A stretch of 7,331 bases of DNA from Actinomycetes bacterium (lineage in GTDB: Bacteria; Actinomycetota; Acidimicrobiia; Acidimicrobiales; JAKAOS01). Of the stretch, positions 6,561 to 7,331 are shown piece after piece. The DNA lies in assembly GCA_021790615.1 (NCBI GenBank), contig JAJYGW010000220.1, forward strand, positions 1 through 7,331, read 5' to 3'. Position 1 is the first letter of the stretch. Each line of letters begins with the position of its first letter. The notes under the pieces were generated by a model. That model did no database searches, was not told where the DNA came from, and worked only from the letters and a program-made list of their open reading frames with translations. The translations under genes and the position numbers were made by a program.

Positions 6561-6566
6561 GGAGGG
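6561..6566 (+). promoter_or_regulatory. Ribosome binding site of the DUF4157 gene
   Basis: GGAGGG ends 3 nt before ATG 6570, which is close but usable. GTG 6549, with GGGAG at 6535-6539 (9 nt away), is a real alternative start and would add 7 residues. GTG 6522 would begin inside the inverted repeat and is less likely. Confidence 0.5.
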
Positions 6567-6569
6567 CGC

Positions 6570-7229
6570 ATGGGTACGACCGGTAGGAGAGCGTTCGAAG
6601 AGTTCGACCCCCGCATCGGGCGACGTCACGAGCGGCTCCGCCCGCAGGCGAGCGCCAGCGAGAGCCTGTCGAGCGCGCGGCCCGTGGTGGAGGGCCGGCC
6701 CGGCGCGATCCTCGCGCTCCAGCGACAGGTGGGGAATCGGGCGGTCCAGCGGCTCCTCGGCGGAGCCGAGCTCGACGAGTCCGAGGAGTCCGACGAGATC
6801 CAACGCGTCGGCGCAGCCGGCGGGGAGCAAGCGGCACCAGCGAACCCTGCGAGCGCCCTCGTTCGCGAGGCGCTCTCGCTCCCGGGTGCGCCGGCCGACG
6901 GGCAGGCGCTCGCCCAGGCGCGCCGAGCCGGCGCAGCCGTGCCGCCGATGCGTGTCGTCACCGGGCCTGTCGCCGACGCCGCCGCCAAGGCGGTCGGCGG
7001 GTCGATGTTCACGGTGGGGAGCAAGATCGTGGCGCAGGACGGCGCCTACCGACCTGGGTCGCCCACCGGTCAGCGCGACCTCATGCACGAGCTCTATCAC
7101 GGTTACCAGCAGGCGACCGGACCAGTCGCCGGGACCTCCTGGGGCGACGGGCTCTCGGTTTCGGACCCGAGCGACCGCTTCGAGCTGGAGGCGGAGGAGT
7201 TCGCTCACCGGGCGGCCGGCGGCCACTGA
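6570..7229 (+). CDS. Small DUF4157 protein with HELYH zinc-protease motif, eCIS-linked
   Basis: The 219-aa protein has a polar, probably disordered N-terminus with the segment LQRQVGNRAVQRLL (50-63). That LQRxxGNxAVxRLL pattern is common at the front of eCIS-linked DUF4157 proteins. An acidic linker (DESEESDE) follows, and then a divergent DUF4157 domain (about 95-185). It matches the family at VTGPVADAAA, FTVGSKIV, AYRPGSPTGQ and LMHELYHGYQQ; His173, Glu174 and His177 are the expected zinc and catalytic residues, and the later FELEAEEFAHR may supply the third ligand. The usual family text is LLAHELTHVVQQ, so this copy differs at Thr-to-Tyr and Val-Val-to-Gly-Tyr. The chain stops soon after the domain: no toxin or effector domain follows. 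It may be a maturation protease or a small cargo; neither is shown. It sits 128 nt after the AAA+ gene, possibly with its own promoter. Confidence 0.8.
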   Translation: MGTTGRRAFEEFDPRIGRRHERLRPQASASESLSSARPVVEGRPGAILALQRQVGNRAVQRLLGGAELDESEESDEIQRVGAAGGEQAAPANPASALVREALSLPGAPADGQALAQARRAGAAVPPMRVVTGPVADAAAKAVGGSMFTVGSKIVAQDGAYRPGSPTGQRDLMHELYHGYQQATGPVAGTSWGDGLSVSDPSDRFELEAEEFAHRAAGGH

Positions 7230-7232
7230 GCC

Positions 7233-7296
7233 GCCACGACTGGCCGAACTGCCGGCGCTGGCTGACCAGCCACGACTGGCAGAAGTGCCGGCGCTG
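7233..7296 (+). repeat. Two 28-bp near-identical units, 36-bp period
   Basis: Copies at 7233-7260 and 7269-7296 agree at 26 of 28 bases, differing at unit positions 13 and 17, with an 8-nt spacer. Each can form a short hairpin (CTGGC pairing with GCCGG). They start just after the DUF4157 stop. A period of 36 is a multiple of three, and one frame stays open to the window end (PRLAELPALADQ then PRLAEVPALPER), but I see no start codon with a ribosome site for it, so I leave it as a non-coding repeat. Confidence 0.8.
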
Positions 7297-7310
7297 CCCG
7301 AACGGGCAGC
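7293..7310 (+). terminator. Strong GC hairpin after the DUF4157 gene
   Basis: GCTGCCCG (7293-7300) and CGGGCAGC (7303-7310) are perfect complements separated by AA; in RNA this would be a 7-bp stem with a GAAC loop. It starts 64 nt after the DUF4157 stop and follows the 28-bp units. No T-tract follows. It is the most stable hairpin seen here and a fair candidate terminator; the rest of the window (7311-7331) shows nothing recognisable. Confidence 0.5.
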
Positions 7311-7331
7311 CAATCGCTCCCGAAAGGGGCC

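Noticed and set aside
6500..6586. 28-codon frame from GTG 6500 overlapping the DUF4157 start
   Set aside because: It starts about 10 nt after the predicted transcription start, has no ribosome site, and has an undistinguished Arg/Ala-rich sequence.
4762..6837. Long minus-strand open frame (691 codons) opposite the ATPase gene
   Set aside because: It has no recognisable domain, is rich in Arg, Pro and Gly, and overlaps a gene with textbook AAA+ motifs; open antisense frames are expected at this GC content.
7233..7310. CRISPR array at the right end
   Set aside because: There are only two units with an 8-nt spacer, far too short, and no cas genes.
6306..7313. Minus-strand open frame opposite the DUF4157 gene
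   Set aside because: The plus strand carries a clear DUF4157 domain with HELYH; the minus frame is low-complexity.

Overview
The window is a very GC-rich stretch (roughly 70% by eye) with NNC/NNG codon bias and six substantial genes, all on the + strand. The bias, GTG starts lying directly behind TANNNT -10 boxes, and the gene families point to an actinomycete-type bacterium. Acidimicrobiia or a relative is my best guess, but no rRNA or marker gene here proves it.

Left half (1-3539), ordinary metabolism: a class II fumarase (fumC, 63-1469); a divergent protein of the eIF2B/MtnA-like fold (1523-2353); and a CitE/HpcH-type CoA-ester lyase resembling malyl-CoA/beta-methylmalyl-CoA lyase (2571-3539). 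Two promoters can be proposed here. Each places a GTG exactly 6 nt after a TANNNT box, which is leaderless geometry. The second would transcribe a 15-codon leader ORF whose stop codon overlaps the lyase ATG.

Right half (3705-7331), the edge of an accessory system: a DUF4255/Pvc16-type protein (tail terminator or sheath cap of extracellular contractile injection systems, eCIS); a 670-aa AAA+ ATPase of the Pvc15/Afp15 type, 10 nt downstream; and a small DUF4157 protein with an HELYH zinc-protease motif and the LQRxxGNRAVxRLL segment seen in eCIS-linked proteins. These three families are hallmark eCIS genes, so this looks like the left border of an eCIS locus. The sheath, tube, baseplate and spike genes are not in the window and would be expected to the right of 7331.

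Between the genes are hairpins that may act as terminators. Two share the 13-mer TGCCCGAACGGGC, each beginning about 60-65 nt past a stop codon, after the lyase and after the DUF4157 gene. There is also a perfect 7-bp inverted repeat in the leader of the DUF4157 gene, and two 28-bp near-identical units with a 36-bp period at the right end. The gaps between genes are all under 300 bases and are described below. Bases 1-62 hold only the probable fumC leader. I see no tRNA, rRNA, CRISPR array, insertion sequence or transposase.
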